A DNA stretch of 64,000 nucleotides from Coix lacryma-jobi var. lacryma-jobi (taxonomy: Eukaryota; Streptophyta; Magnoliopsida; Poales; Poaceae): contig CM019825.1 in assembly GCA_009763385.1 (NCBI GenBank), positions 21,133,499-21,197,498 on the forward strand. The letters are read 5' to 3'. The translations under genes were made by a program, and so were the position numbers. This document shows positions 20,164-30,700 of this stretch, piece after piece; the stretch's first letter is position 1, and the number at the start of each line of letters is the position of its first letter. The notes under the pieces were generated by a model that was not told where the DNA came from, ran no database searches, and worked only from the letters and a program-made list of their open reading frames with translations.

Positions 20164-22938
20164 ATGGACACTGTATTCACATTGTTTTATGGAGGCACAG
20201 TTAGTAAACGAGACGGGTTGTTTGATGATAACATGGAACAAGAACTCGAAGTATTTGATGAGCGGCCTTCCTTTACGGACCTTATGTTGCGTCTGAAGGA
20301 GAAGTTTGATGGTGATTTCTCGTTGAAAGGGAGATTTGACAGTGGCAAGATTAGGTCGAACTATGCGTTGTTGCCCTTGCGCAACCAGGCTGACTGGGCA
20401 AAATACCAGGCGATCGTTATGGCATCCAATTCGACAATGGGTGAGATCGTGGTAGTGGATGGTTTGAGGAAGCAGGCAGAGGCGTCCGATGATGGCAACG
20501 ATGGTGAAGCACAGGAGGTAGGGGATGATGACGATGCAGCTCCGATGACTATGGACGTTGATGGTCACCCCACGCAGGAGACGGTGTATGCAACTGAAGA
20601 TGCCCACGCTGACGTCGGTCAAATAAACAATGATTTTGATGTGGCCGACATAGAGCGGGAGGAGCAGGAGGAGCATGAGGCACAACTATTTGATGAAAAC
20701 TATGATTCTGATGATGATTCAGACTATGACGAAGAAGAGGACAGTTATATTTCTGCTATGCCAGAGCCGGTTCGTGCTATTCCACAACCGGTTCGTGCTA
20801 TGCCACAGCCGGTTCCTCAGAATATGCATCCTCCAGGGAGACTAGTCACTGATATACCAGAGGATCATACACATTTTGATGCGTGGGGGCGTTTTAGCGA
20901 AGCACGGTATTATGTTCCGCCTGATCCTTTGACTGAGACAGAGCTGCAGCAATTGAGGTCGGTTAACATGCAGTTTAGAGGCGTTCCAAGTTATAGGGAT
21001 GTCAGTATGGTGGACCAGGCTGTTTGTGATACTGGATTGAACCTGTGCAAGCAAACACTGCATGACCATACAGATTGTATTCTTCAGAAGGGTATGATTT
21101 TCAACACTATGAGTGAGCTGAAGCTTTTCCTTCAGCACTATGCTGTGCATCATCATCGACCGTACACGGTCAGCCATTCTGATATTAGTTTGAGGTACCA
21201 CATCAGGTGTATGCATCATAGTTGTCCCTGGAGGCTGAATGCTCGCAAGAGAACTGATGGCAAGTGGAGAATCAGTAAAGTAGTACAACCGCATACCTGT
21301 TTTACAAATAAGGGACAAGAAAAACATCCTCAGTTGACGGCAAGATACCTTGCACGGCGCATTTTGGCATTTGTTGATGATGACGCCGACGTATCTGTTT
21401 CACAATTGCTTATCTCCATATTTGGATTCACAGGCTATAAGGTGACTTATGGAAAGGCGTGGCGTGCGAAGCAGATCGCCCTTGCAATTCGTTGGGGTGG
21501 TTGGGATGAAGCGTACAACAGGATTCCACGGATTTTGTGTGCAATGGCATACTATAACCCTGGCCTAAAATGGTTTCCACACACCAATGGGCAGTATATA
21601 GACCGCAACACCGGCAAGGTTACACATGTGCTTCAGCGTGTATTTTGGTCTTTTGCACAAACAGAGCATGCTTATCAGTACTGCCGTCCAGTCATACTTG
21701 TGGACGGTACTTTCCTGACCGGAGCGTACAAGGGTGTGTTGATGATGGCGGCGGCTGTTGATCCCGAGGACCAGATAGTTCCAATTGCTTTCGCCTTGGC
21801 TGAGGGGGAGAACGTTGAGTCTTGGTCTTGGTTCATGGCCCTGCTACGGATACAAGTGTTAGGGCCTTCTCGGACAATATGTTTGATTTCGGACCGTCAT
21901 GTTGGGTTGCTTCGTGCCGCAGAGGAGGAGATAGAGGGTTGTCCTCCTCTAGTGCACAGATGGTGCATGCGTCACTTTGCCGCCAATTTCTGGCGTCGGC
22001 AGAGAAAAAAGGAGGTTTGTGCCAAGGTGAAAGAGCTATGTTGTGTTAAAACTGAGCACAAATTCAAAGAAACAATGGAAGAGTTGGACAAAATGTTAAA
22101 CAGTGCTGCCAGGGCCTGGATCGAGAGACAGATGGAACACAAGGAGAAGTGGGCGCTTGCTTACGATGAGGGCGGTTTCCGGTTCGGCATAATGACCACC
22201 AACTCATCGGAGTCTTTCAACAAGGTATTCACCGGTGTTAGAGCCTTGCCCGTTTCTGGAATCGTTGAGTACTCGTTTCACAAGACCAACGAGTATTTTG
22301 TGAAAAGGTGGTCCATTGCTCAAGACAACCTACAAACGGATGGTGAATTTGGAAAGGCGGGAAATGAGCACATTCAGGAAAATGAGATCTGGGCAACGCA
22401 GCTAACTTGTGAGGCTTATGGACCAACCAGACAAATCTATAATGTTCGAGCAAAGGGTGGAACTACCATGGGCGGGGAACGCTACAGTGGTCGCAACTAT
22501 CGGATCGATCTTCAAAGAGTGGAATGCAGTTGTAACGTGCCGCAGATAATGCATGCCCCTTGCTCTCACATGATTGCGTCCTGTAGAGCGCGCGGATATA
22601 ACTACAAGGCCGTACCATATATGTCCGAGTACTATCGCCGGAGCAACACCGTCGCAATATGGCAGAGCAGCTTCGAGCCTTACCTTGATCCCACTCAATG
22701 GCCTCCATACTTGGGTAGAGACTTCATGCCTGATCCTGAGCTGCTGAAGTTAGGTAAGGGTAGGAGGAGGAAGAAGAGACTAAAGGGTGACATGGACAAT
22801 ATGGATAGGTATGGCGGGGGGGACTTTGACCAGACACCGAGCACGAACCTATGCTCTGTTTGCCACATGCCAGGGCATAATGCAGCCTTCCATCGTAGAC
22901 AAACACAACAGGTGTACATATGTCTTCATTTGTTTTAA
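20164..22938 (+). CDS. MULE (mudrA-type) DDE transposase, intact
   Basis: A single uninterrupted frame of 924 codons. An N-terminal PB1-like part (about 1-100) is followed by an acidic linker (about 105-205) with a short PQPVRAM-type repeat. Next come the MuDR DNA-binding region (about 310-385) and the MULE catalytic domain. The catalytic residues expected for the family are visible: Asp in VILVDGTFLTG (about 513), Asp in CLISDRHVG (about 576) and Glu in NSSESFNK (about 682). A SWIM zinc finger (CSCNVPQIMHAPCSHM, about 788-803) and a C-terminal zinc knuckle (CSVCHMPGHNAAFH, about 897-910) follow. The protein should bind the terminal repeats and cut and join the element. A donor CAG/GTGTAC at 22911 and an acceptor at 23075 could splice the tail and replace the last residues with a short alternative ending. 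Confidence 0.95.
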   Translation: MDTVFTLFYGGTVSKRDGLFDDNMEQELEVFDERPSFTDLMLRLKEKFDGDFSLKGRFDSGKIRSNYALLPLRNQADWAKYQAIVMASNSTMGEIVVVDGLRKQAEASDDGNDGEAQEVGDDDDAAPMTMDVDGHPTQETVYATEDAHADVGQINNDFDVADIEREEQEEHEAQLFDENYDSDDDSDYDEEEDSYISAMPEPVRAIPQPVRAMPQPVPQNMHPPGRLVTDIPEDHTHFDAWGRFSEARYYVPPDPLTETELQQLRSVNMQFRGVPSYRDVSMVDQAVCDTGLNLCKQTLHDHTDCILQKGMIFNTMSELKLFLQHYAVHHHRPYTVSHSDISLRYHIRCMHHSCPWRLNARKRTDGKWRISKVVQPHTCFTNKGQEKHPQLTARYLARRILAFVDDDADVSVSQLLISIFGFTGYKVTYGKAWRAKQIALAIRWGGWDEAYNRIPRILCAMAYYNPGLKWFPHTNGQYIDRNTGKVTHVLQRVFWSFAQTEHAYQYCRPVILVDGTFLTGAYKGVLMMAAAVDPEDQIVPIAFALAEGENVESWSWFMALLRIQVLGPSRTICLISDRHVGLLRAAEEEIEGCPPLVHRWCMRHFAANFWRRQRKKEVCAKVKELCCVKTEHKFKETMEELDKMLNSAARAWIERQMEHKEKWALAYDEGGFRFGIMTTNSSESFNKVFTGVRALPVSGIVEYSFHKTNEYFVKRWSIAQDNLQTDGEFGKAGNEHIQENEIWATQLTCEAYGPTRQIYNVRAKGGTTMGGERYSGRNYRIDLQRVECSCNVPQIMHAPCSHMIASCRARGYNYKAVPYMSEYYRRSNTVAIWQSSFEPYLDPTQWPPYLGRDFMPDPELLKLGKGRRRKKRLKGDMDNMDRYGGGDFDQTPSTNLCSVCHMPGHNAAFHRRQTQQVYICLHLF

Positions 22939-23040
22939 TGCTTTATTATTGTTATCTTTACTTATATTAATTATTTGAATGCTTTTGCTATTATTGTACA
23001 TATGTCTTTCATTTGTTTTAATGCTTTATTATTTTTGACG
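22913..23040 (+). repeat. Direct duplication in the transposase/PMD spacer
   Basis: The unit TACATATGTCTT...TTTTAATGCTTTATTATT occurs at about 22914 and again at about 22998, some 84 bases apart, with a few differences. It lies in the putative intron between transposase and PMD gene. Confidence 0.75.
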
Positions 23041-23076
23041 CTGTACTAACTTGTTACCATGTTTTGTTTAAACAGG

Positions 23077-24477
23077 ATGGCGAACCCTCCGGCGTACCCT
23101 CTCCTTGAGCCGTTCTACGACGGCGAGCACCGGGCGCACAGGCTCACCGACTACGCCCCTCCGGAGAGGTTGTCTTTGCTGAGGCCGCGCACCCACCTAT
23201 GGCACCGGTGGGACGAGCGCTACGCACCCTTCCTGCGGCGCGCGGGCTTCTTGGTGCTAGCCCGCGTTGCCAACGACGTGGGGTTGCAGCTCGACCCCGC
23301 GCTCCTCACCGCGCTGGCGGACAGGTGGCGTCCCGAGACGCACACCTTCCACCTAGCCTGTGGGGAGATGACCGTGACGTTACAGGACGTGGCCAAGATT
23401 TTTGGTCTACGCCTGGGCGGCCTCCCCGTGACGGGGATTCTTGACACCGACACGTGGATGGACACCGTCCACCAGTTCTGTGGTCGTACGCCCCCCGACG
23501 ACGCAGACGCTAAGAGGAACAAGTAAGCTAATTTTTTTTTCTAATTTAGTTGCATACGATGTGCTACTATCCTTTCCTAACTTTTACTTTTTGTAAACAA
23601 ACAGGAAGACTACTGGGGTGCCTTCGTCGTGGATCACCCAGCACTTTTCGTATTGCCCCCTCAACGCTGACCCACAGGTAGTCGAGAGGTATGCCAGAGT
23701 GTGGCTCTGGCACTTTATTGGGGCCTTCCTGTTTCCCGACTCATCGGGGAACACCATCAGCTGGATGTTCGTCCCCATCCTCGCACAGCCGTGGGAGAAC
23801 ATCGCCGGCTACAGCTGGGGGAGCGCTGTTCTAGCATGGCTGTACAGACAGCTGTGCGAGGGGTGCCGGCGGAGGCAGGCCTCCTCTAGCTTGGGAGGGT
23901 GTCTGCCCCTGCTCCAGGTTTGGGCCTGGCAGCGGCTGCCTGTGGGTCGTCCCCGCGTACGAGAGGAGGCGGTAAGTACATACCTCTTGCGTGCGTGCGT
24001 GTGCTTTTACAAATTTACAGTCATTTAACTGATTCGAATTGGAATGCAGGTGTGGACGCACCCGGACACCCGACCCACTGCTCTGTTTGTCTGGTCCACG
24101 GCAGAGGCAGTTAGAGGCAACCCCCAGCGCCGCTACCACCTGTACACGGACTTGCTGGACGTCCTGACACAGCACCAGGTAATTCCGGAATGAGTTCAAT
24201 TTTTTATATTGAAAAAGGAACATGACTAACTATGTCTGTTCATTACAAACAGGTCAGTTGGGACCCCTGGGACCTGTACGACAACGTGTTCGACCCCGCC
24301 ACGGAGCTGGACCGTTTAGATTGGCGTTGCACCGTCCCTCTTATCTGCGTCTACGTGGTCGAGATGCACTTGCCCATCAGGGTGATGCGTCAGTTCGGCC
24401 TACGACAGGAGTTTCCTCCACCTCTGATTAGTTCGGCCCATCAGGGAGAACCCTATTATGTACTTCGTGGAGCCTGA
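23077..24477 (+). CDS. Plant mobile domain (PMD/MAIN-like) protein carried by the MULE
   Basis: Four exons, 23077-23522, 23605-23971, 24050-24178 and 24253-24477, join in frame with GT-AG introns and give about 388 residues. The start MANPPAYPLLEPFYDGEHR, the block LRRAGFLVLARVANDVGLQLDPALLTALADRW, and the signature FHLACGEMTVTLQDVAKIFGLRLGG are those of the plant mobile domain, shared with MAIN and MAIL1 and many transposon proteins. Its biochemical role is unknown; cellular relatives act in silencing and genome stability. The ATG lies two bases after a good acceptor (AAACAG), only about 140 bases behind the transposase stop, so both probably share one transcript. No nuclease or transposase motif is fused to it. 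Confidence 0.85.
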
Positions 24478-24660
24478 GCCACTAAGCCTGGTTTTTATGA
24501 CCGCTATTAAGTTTGGTTCCTTGTTATTCCGTTTGCGGAAAAAGACAGGAAAAACGGAAAAACACATTCGATCAAACAGAGACAACACATTAGGACAAAG
24601 ATCGATCAGGAACTCGACCAGTCGGCGGGAAACCTTGGGGCTTTGCCTGAATGTCATGCC

Positions 24661-24699
24661 AGCTTTTGCCGCGCCAACCCTGGGGGCGCGGCAAAAGCT
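24661..24699. terminator. Perfect 15-bp-arm hairpin between the convergent MULE genes
   Basis: AGCTTTTGCCGCGCC (24661-24675) and its exact inverse (24685-24699) are separated by nine bases. The motif is the same TTTTGCCGCGCC/GGCGCGGCAAAA palindrome repeated in both terminal repeats, here as a lone internal copy downstream of the PMD stop. A role in 3' end formation or protein binding is a guess. Confidence 0.6.
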
Positions 24700-24994
24700 G
24701 ACATCTTGTTGTTCCAAAGGTCCTCACATGCCATGTACTAGTTTGTTGTTTGTGTAATGGTTTGCTCTATTCTATTTCTCGTACTTTATCCCACAAAAAA
24801 TCAATGACACATGAACTACCGCAAACAATACAACAACATATAATAAAGCCGAACAAAGTGCAGTTCAAGACTACATAATCGAGGATCCGAAATAAACGGT
24901 ACACGGAAGTACAAACCAAGAGTACACTACACTAACAAGTCCACCAAATGAGAACAATGTTCATTACTCAATAATGACTACTGAACCTACCACA

Positions 24995-25684
24995 CTACTG
25001 AGTGCAACGAGGCCATTTTCCCTTCCTCACAGCATCCGGATCCTGCTCCATGGCAGCCTTGGCACGGCGCACACGCTGAAGCCTCTTCTCCCTCTCCCCC
25101 CTACGCTTAGCTGCATCCCTCATTCTTGCCTCTTCCTCATGCTGCTTTTGTGCTGCCTCTTCTTTGCGTCTCTTCTCCAAACGCTCCTTGTCCTCCGCAG
25201 CCCACTTTTTCATCCTCTCTACGTGCTCCTTGTCCTCCGGCTTCATCTCAGTGTCGATCCACTGCTCGAAGTCACATAGTGGTGGAGGCTCCTGCAAAAT
25301 ACGACTAAATCAATTAGGTAATAAAATATAAATGATTTTTCATTCATGTATAGAACAAGCCATCAGCTTCTCACCATCAGTCCAATACGGATCTGTTTAG
25401 GTGTAGGGTCAAAGGCATAATTCTCACACATCCAATACCTCTGACCGTATGTGTGCTCCTCATCAGATATTGCGACCTTACAATCATCGCCGCAGTAGCA
25501 CATGGGCACCGGAACACCGCTAGGCAATGGCAAACGGGCAAAGGCATTGCCCGTGAGAGGCTGCCTACAATCATCAACGCAATAACAAATGAACATAACA
25601 CAAAATTACTTCATTAAAACAGACAAATAAATCAACAATGTACCGATCTTACCTTGCCTTACTAGCTTTGCCACGCCGCGGCAT
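24995..25684 (-). CDS. GRF-like zinc-finger, coiled-coil protein of the MULE (mudrB position)
   Basis: Three exons, 25684-25653, 25564-25375 and 25291-24995, join in frame and give 172 residues starting MPRRGKASKARQPLTG. Residues about 25-60 hold a zinc-finger pattern CYCGDDCKV followed by RYWMCENY, as in GRF-type fingers. The second half is a charged helix (KRRKEEAAQKQHEEEARMRDA). The gene starts from the right terminal repeat and runs toward the transposase, like mudrB in MuDR, though no similarity to MURB is claimed. The function is unknown; a helper that binds nucleic acid or the transposase is plausible. No stop or frameshift is present. Confidence 0.78.
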
Positions 25685-26090
25685 CCTAACAATAAAAAAT
25701 ATGTCAACGCTACACATACATTCATGATTAATTATAAATCTACATAATGACGTAACAAATATTACACAAAAAAATGTACACAAAATGAACAAAATATTAA
25801 GCAAAACAGATATAAAAGTCTAATACATGAACAAATCCATCATTAATTAACAACTAACGTCACGACAGTATCAAAATAAATATTGTCTACAAACCCTAAC
25901 TTACAAAAATATGGTTCAATCCTACATTGCAAATATGGATAAAGAACAATCATATGGATCAAAATACCTCTTGTAGACAAGTTTGATTGGGGGAGGGAGA
26001 TGAAGAGAGGAGGAATGAAATGGATTGGATTGGATTGAATTGGTTTGGGAGAAGAGAGGAATGAGGAGGAGCCTGCTGCTCGGCGCGGCG

Positions 26091-26409
26091 GCCAGATCTA
26101 GATTGGCTTTGCCGCGCCACCCCGCCTGGCGCGGCAAAGCCGTTGGCCGCGCCAGGCCGCCTGGCGCGGCAAACGCACTAGCCGCGCCAGCCCGCCTGGC
26201 GCGGCAAACTGACAGGCGGGGCCCAAGCGGGCCTGCGTGGCCGGCCGGTGCCACGGTGGCACTTTTGCCGCGCCGCCATGCATGGCGCGGCTAACGCTTT
26301 TGCCGCGCCATGCGGCACGGCGCGGCAAAAGGGTTAGTTTTGAAAAAAAAAATTAAACAGTGTTAATTATGAAATTTTTTATTTAATTGGGTTATTAATA
26401 AAAAAATTC
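26091..26409 (-). repeat. Right terminal inverted repeat of the MULE
   Basis: This is the reverse complement of 18996-19313 with about two base changes (one in the GGCCCxxGCGGGCC region, one at the AGATCTAGATTGG end) and slightly shorter A runs at the tip. It contains the same five palindromes in mirrored order. Confidence 0.9.
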
Positions 26410-26419
26410 CACGCTGTGG

Positions 26420-27700
26420 TTCCGAGGTCCACCGACCGCCGACTACCGTCTCGCCATTATTGCTGTCGCTTCCTCACAGCTACCAGTTCGTTGGGACTTC
26501 GTGAGGCAGACGCGCCCGATAATTCTATGTTTTTTTATTTTCTGGGTTTATTTTAATTGCTTTAGTTTATTTATGTATTTATTTTTATTTTATATTATTA
26601 GATTTAGTTTTGCATAAATATTTGTGTGTATTAAAATATTTAATTACACCTTTATTTTTTTAATATATATTTGATTATTGGAATAGTTATGATTGTATAT
26701 GTTTTCTATACTAGTATTTACTTAAACAAATCTACATGCTGTATATCTAAATGTGATTTTGGCTGTATTCATATCTGATTATATCTATATTCGTATTTGA
26801 ATTCAAATTAAAATGTGATAAGTAGCGCAAATCACATTTGGTTCTATATAAATCCGATGTGAATTCATCCATAACTGTTCTAAATAGAATCCTCCTACAC
26901 TTATCAAGAACAGCGCTTGATTAATCAATGGCACACGAACTTTATCTGTTCACAGTATAGTACTGTAGTGCACTGCAGAACCTACCAAATAATAATTGGC
27001 CAAGCCCTTTAATTTAAAATTAGTTCGTGGAATAGAACTTGTAGAAGTCTCCGCGTGTCGGCGCGCGGCGGCCAGACTGGGTCACGGCACGCGACAGCGC
27101 CCTCCGAACCGAACGTCCGAAACTCCGAACCCAATGCCTGACTGCCTCCCCACGGGCTCACCTACCGGACTCCCTTTCCGGTACCCGCTGACGCTCGGGC
27201 CCCACCTGCCGAAACCCATCTCGTCGCGGGCGCATGACGCTCGCGCCGTACCGAACAGAAGTGTCAGATTTACGTAAACCCCCCTTCTATACAAAGGTTT
27301 CGCGCCGTACGTCCATACCTGCTTCGCGAAAGGCTAGGTGGCACCGTAGACACAATTTATACGTACTGTGAAGGATCATTATGCGAAAGTCTCTAGACTT
27401 AAACCCCGTCAAATAAATACTGCTGACGCTGGATTAATCAAGCCTATCCCGTAATTAAACTGATCTATCTAGAAATAAAATATCCCCCCTCCCCCTCGCT
27501 GCCGCAATAATTTTGTCCCCACTCCCCTGTTCCTCGCGTTCCCGTCACGGCCCCTCGGCCTCGCCATAGCTCGCGGCATCGCCGCCTGCCCTCCTCCCCT
27601 CCCCCACGCGAATAAAGCGCCGGAAGCGCGCGCGCCAAGCAAAGGCCCCCGCGCTCAGGATCGGGAGCCAACCCCCTAGGGTTAGGGCTCGGTTCTGCCT
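26420..27700. other. Upstream region of the RIN2-like gene
   Basis: AT-rich filler at 26530-26960 is followed by a GC-rich stretch (27050-27660) close to the gene start. No coding exon or clear element was recognised. Promoter elements cannot be placed with confidence. Confidence 0.4.
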
Positions 27701-27728
27701 CGTCCCGGTGTCGACCGATGCGCGGCGC

Positions 27729-30700
27729 ATGGCGGCGGTGAACTGCCTCTACGTCGCGGCCGCCTCCACGGCTGCCAGCGCCGCCGGGCTGCAGTGGTGG
27801 GCGTCCTCGCTCCTCGACGGAGACGCTGGGGCGGGCGGGGATGGGGACTGGCTCGGAGCCGTGCTGCGGTCGAGGGTCACCGTCGCGCTCCTGGCGAATC
27901 TGGCGGCCCACGTGTTCCTCGTCGTCATCCTCGCGCTCAAGGTGGCTTTGGCTCCTTTGTTCCTTCTCTATCTGGTGCGATTTCGTTGGTGGCGTGATTG
28001 ATGCTGGTCTGGGTTTCAATGGAGGAGTTGGACTGTTGTGGTGTAGGCAGTAGGCACGATTGGTCAGCTCATTGAGCTGTGTGTTTCATGTTCTGTGTTA
28101 CTCTGTATTTATTACTTCTGTAGTGGCTCGCAATCTATTGCTTTGATGGGTCAGGTTTGATTGGAGATTTATTTGACTTGCCTAATTTGGAACTTGGGAG
28201 CTGGTTCCCCAAATGAAGGTGTTTTGAATGAGCAACATGTTGATTGAATTAGCAAACTCCGGATTTGCTCCTTGTTGGGAATGTTGGAATGAGCTATCTG
28301 ATGTAGACAGTATGAGACTATGTGTGCAAATGTTGCTTATCTAGCTATGATTCCTTGGCTTATGCAGTTCTATTTGACTGTAAAAAAGGCTTGTCCTTGT
28401 AAGTGATGCTTATCTCCTTGGTTTGGTATTTCCTCTTGGCAGTTGATAGCTTTATGTTTTTTTTTTTTTTTGATTTGATTGCTGTGGTGGTAGCCATTGA
28501 CTACTACTATTGTGGTATTTGGGAGGGTGCTAGTCATGATGTCCATGTTTATTACCAATGCTGATTAGTAAAGAAATGTCAGGGGCAATAGAAGCATTTC
28601 AGTATCAAATTGTTGTCTGTAGTGACTAGTGAGTGCAAATTGTTGGATGCAGTTGCAGCATAATTACCTTTAGGCTTTTTATATATGGAGTTCAACATGG
28701 GAGATGAGCATTTGAGCATCTTATTGTTATTTTATTAGTGTAAAAACCTCTCTGTAGATACATTTGAATTCTGCAACTTGCCTGTATATCAAGCATATTT
28801 CCGCCTTTCCATTGTTTATGGTGCAGTGGTGTTAATGCTGTTCCCTTTTGCCATGCAGACTTTATTTTTTGTTCAGCTAACTTCTATAGAGACCAGAAAA
28901 GTGTTGGAGCACATTATTAACTATGTAATTTACAAGGTACTTTCTCTTGTATTTCTGTGCCCTTCTGCTGAGCATCCTAAGAAAAAAAAATCATGCACTG
29001 AATTAGCTGAGGGTTTCCACTAATGAACTTGTCTTAACCTTATAATGTTCTGTCATTTGTATAAAGTTCAACATCATATCCATGTGCTATGCATAATCAC
29101 TTTCTACAACCATGTATCTTTGATAAGATAGTGCTTCAATGTAGTGCCCTAATGAGTAGTAACTCAAAACAGCATGAATGCATGGTAGTGAACTTCTACT
29201 TCGTGATGAAAGAAAATGCAACATACTTTTTGTCAACCAAAATAAAATGTGGCAGAATGGTTGTGCATTCTGATAGTGTTTGTATTTGCAATATAACATA
29301 ACCTTTTCCAATTTACAATTCACTACCTCCTCGGGTCACAAATATAAGCCCATCTGTCAAACTTTGCCAATTTTGACCATCAAATTCTGATAGTGTTTGT
29401 ATATTTGCAGTATACCATAACCTTTTCTAATTTACTATTCACTACCTCCTCGGTCACAAATATAAGCCCATATGTCAAACTTTGCTATTTTTGACCATCA
29501 AATTCTGATAGTGTTTGTAGATTGAACAAAACCTTGACATGACTAGATTTACTAAGAAATCTTTTTTCATTTAAGATATGCGCCCTCTGTTTCAAATCGT
29601 AAGTCGTTTTAGCATTTTGTCCTAAACCAAAGTTCCCTAGCTTTGACCAAGTTTATAGAAAAATGCACAAATATCTACAGCATCAAACAATATTCATTAG
29701 ATACACTATGCAATATATTTCGATAGTGCATTTGTTTCATATATACTTAGATGTTAATATACTCCCTCCATATCTCTTTTAGAGTTCGTTTTGGAAAAGG
29801 TTTCGGTCAAACATTGGGAATATAAATCATGAATAACTTTTAAATTATTGAGTTTAGAAATGTAAAAATCATATAAATAAATTTATCTTGAAAAGTACTT
29901 TCATAAAAGTATATATATACCACTTTATAACAAATATTTTTAAAGAAATAAGTGGTCAAAGTTATGCTTTGGAAACCGTGTCGCTGTCCAAAACGAACTC
30001 TAAAAGAGATATGGAGGGAGTACTTTTCTATAAACTTGGTTAACGCTAGAGAAGTTTGACTTAGTAGAAAGCTAAAAGAATTTACAATTTGGAACATAGG
30101 GAGTTTAACTTCATAGATATCACCAATCAAATTTGAAAAAGAAATTTGACATAGGTCAAACATAGATGGACTTGTATTTATGACTGGAGGAAGTATAAAA
30201 CATTTTACTTAATCACCATTGCGCATATTTTAATAATTTGTTTAGCTTGAAGTGCCTTTGGAAGTAGAAGTTATAATTTGATTATAATTTTGCACTTCTA
30301 ATGTTGCAAAGGTATGTTTATAACTGTGTCAGTGTACAATGCACTAACTGTTCTTCATAGTTTAAGGCATGTTTATCAACTCAACAGAAGAACAAACACA
30401 CGAGTTTTAACATAAATGGGTTGCATATTTTAATAATTAGACCGGCTATGTTGTATGGAGCAGAATGTTGGCCTACTAAAAGAAGACATGTCCAACAAAT
30501 GAGTGTTGCAGAAATGCGTATGTTGCGCTGGATTTGTGGCCACACAAGGATGGACCGAGTTCGAAATGACGATATTCGTGACCGGCTAGGGGTAGCACCA
30601 ATTGAAGAAAAGTTGGTCCAACATCGGTTGAGGTGGTTTGGTCATGTCCAAAGGAGACCTCCAGAGGCACCAGTGCATTGTGGAGTTTTAGCTCAAGATT

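Larger units (their letters stand above)
18996..26409 (+). mobile_element. Complete autonomous-looking Mutator-like element with plant-mobile-domain gene
   Basis: Both sides are flanked by the nine bases CACGCTGTG (18987-18995 and 26410-26418). The terminal inverted repeats (18996-19313 and about 26091-26409) differ by only about two substitutions and A/T run length, which suggests recent insertion. The element holds three uninterrupted genes. A DDE/SWIM transposase and a plant mobile domain gene read rightward. A GRF-like zinc-finger gene reads leftward from the other terminal repeat, and the two transcription directions converge near 24480-24995. Maize MuDR has the same layout with mudrA and mudrB. 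Nothing in the coding parts is broken, so the element may be active. One base of ambiguity remains at the exact ends. Confidence 0.92.
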
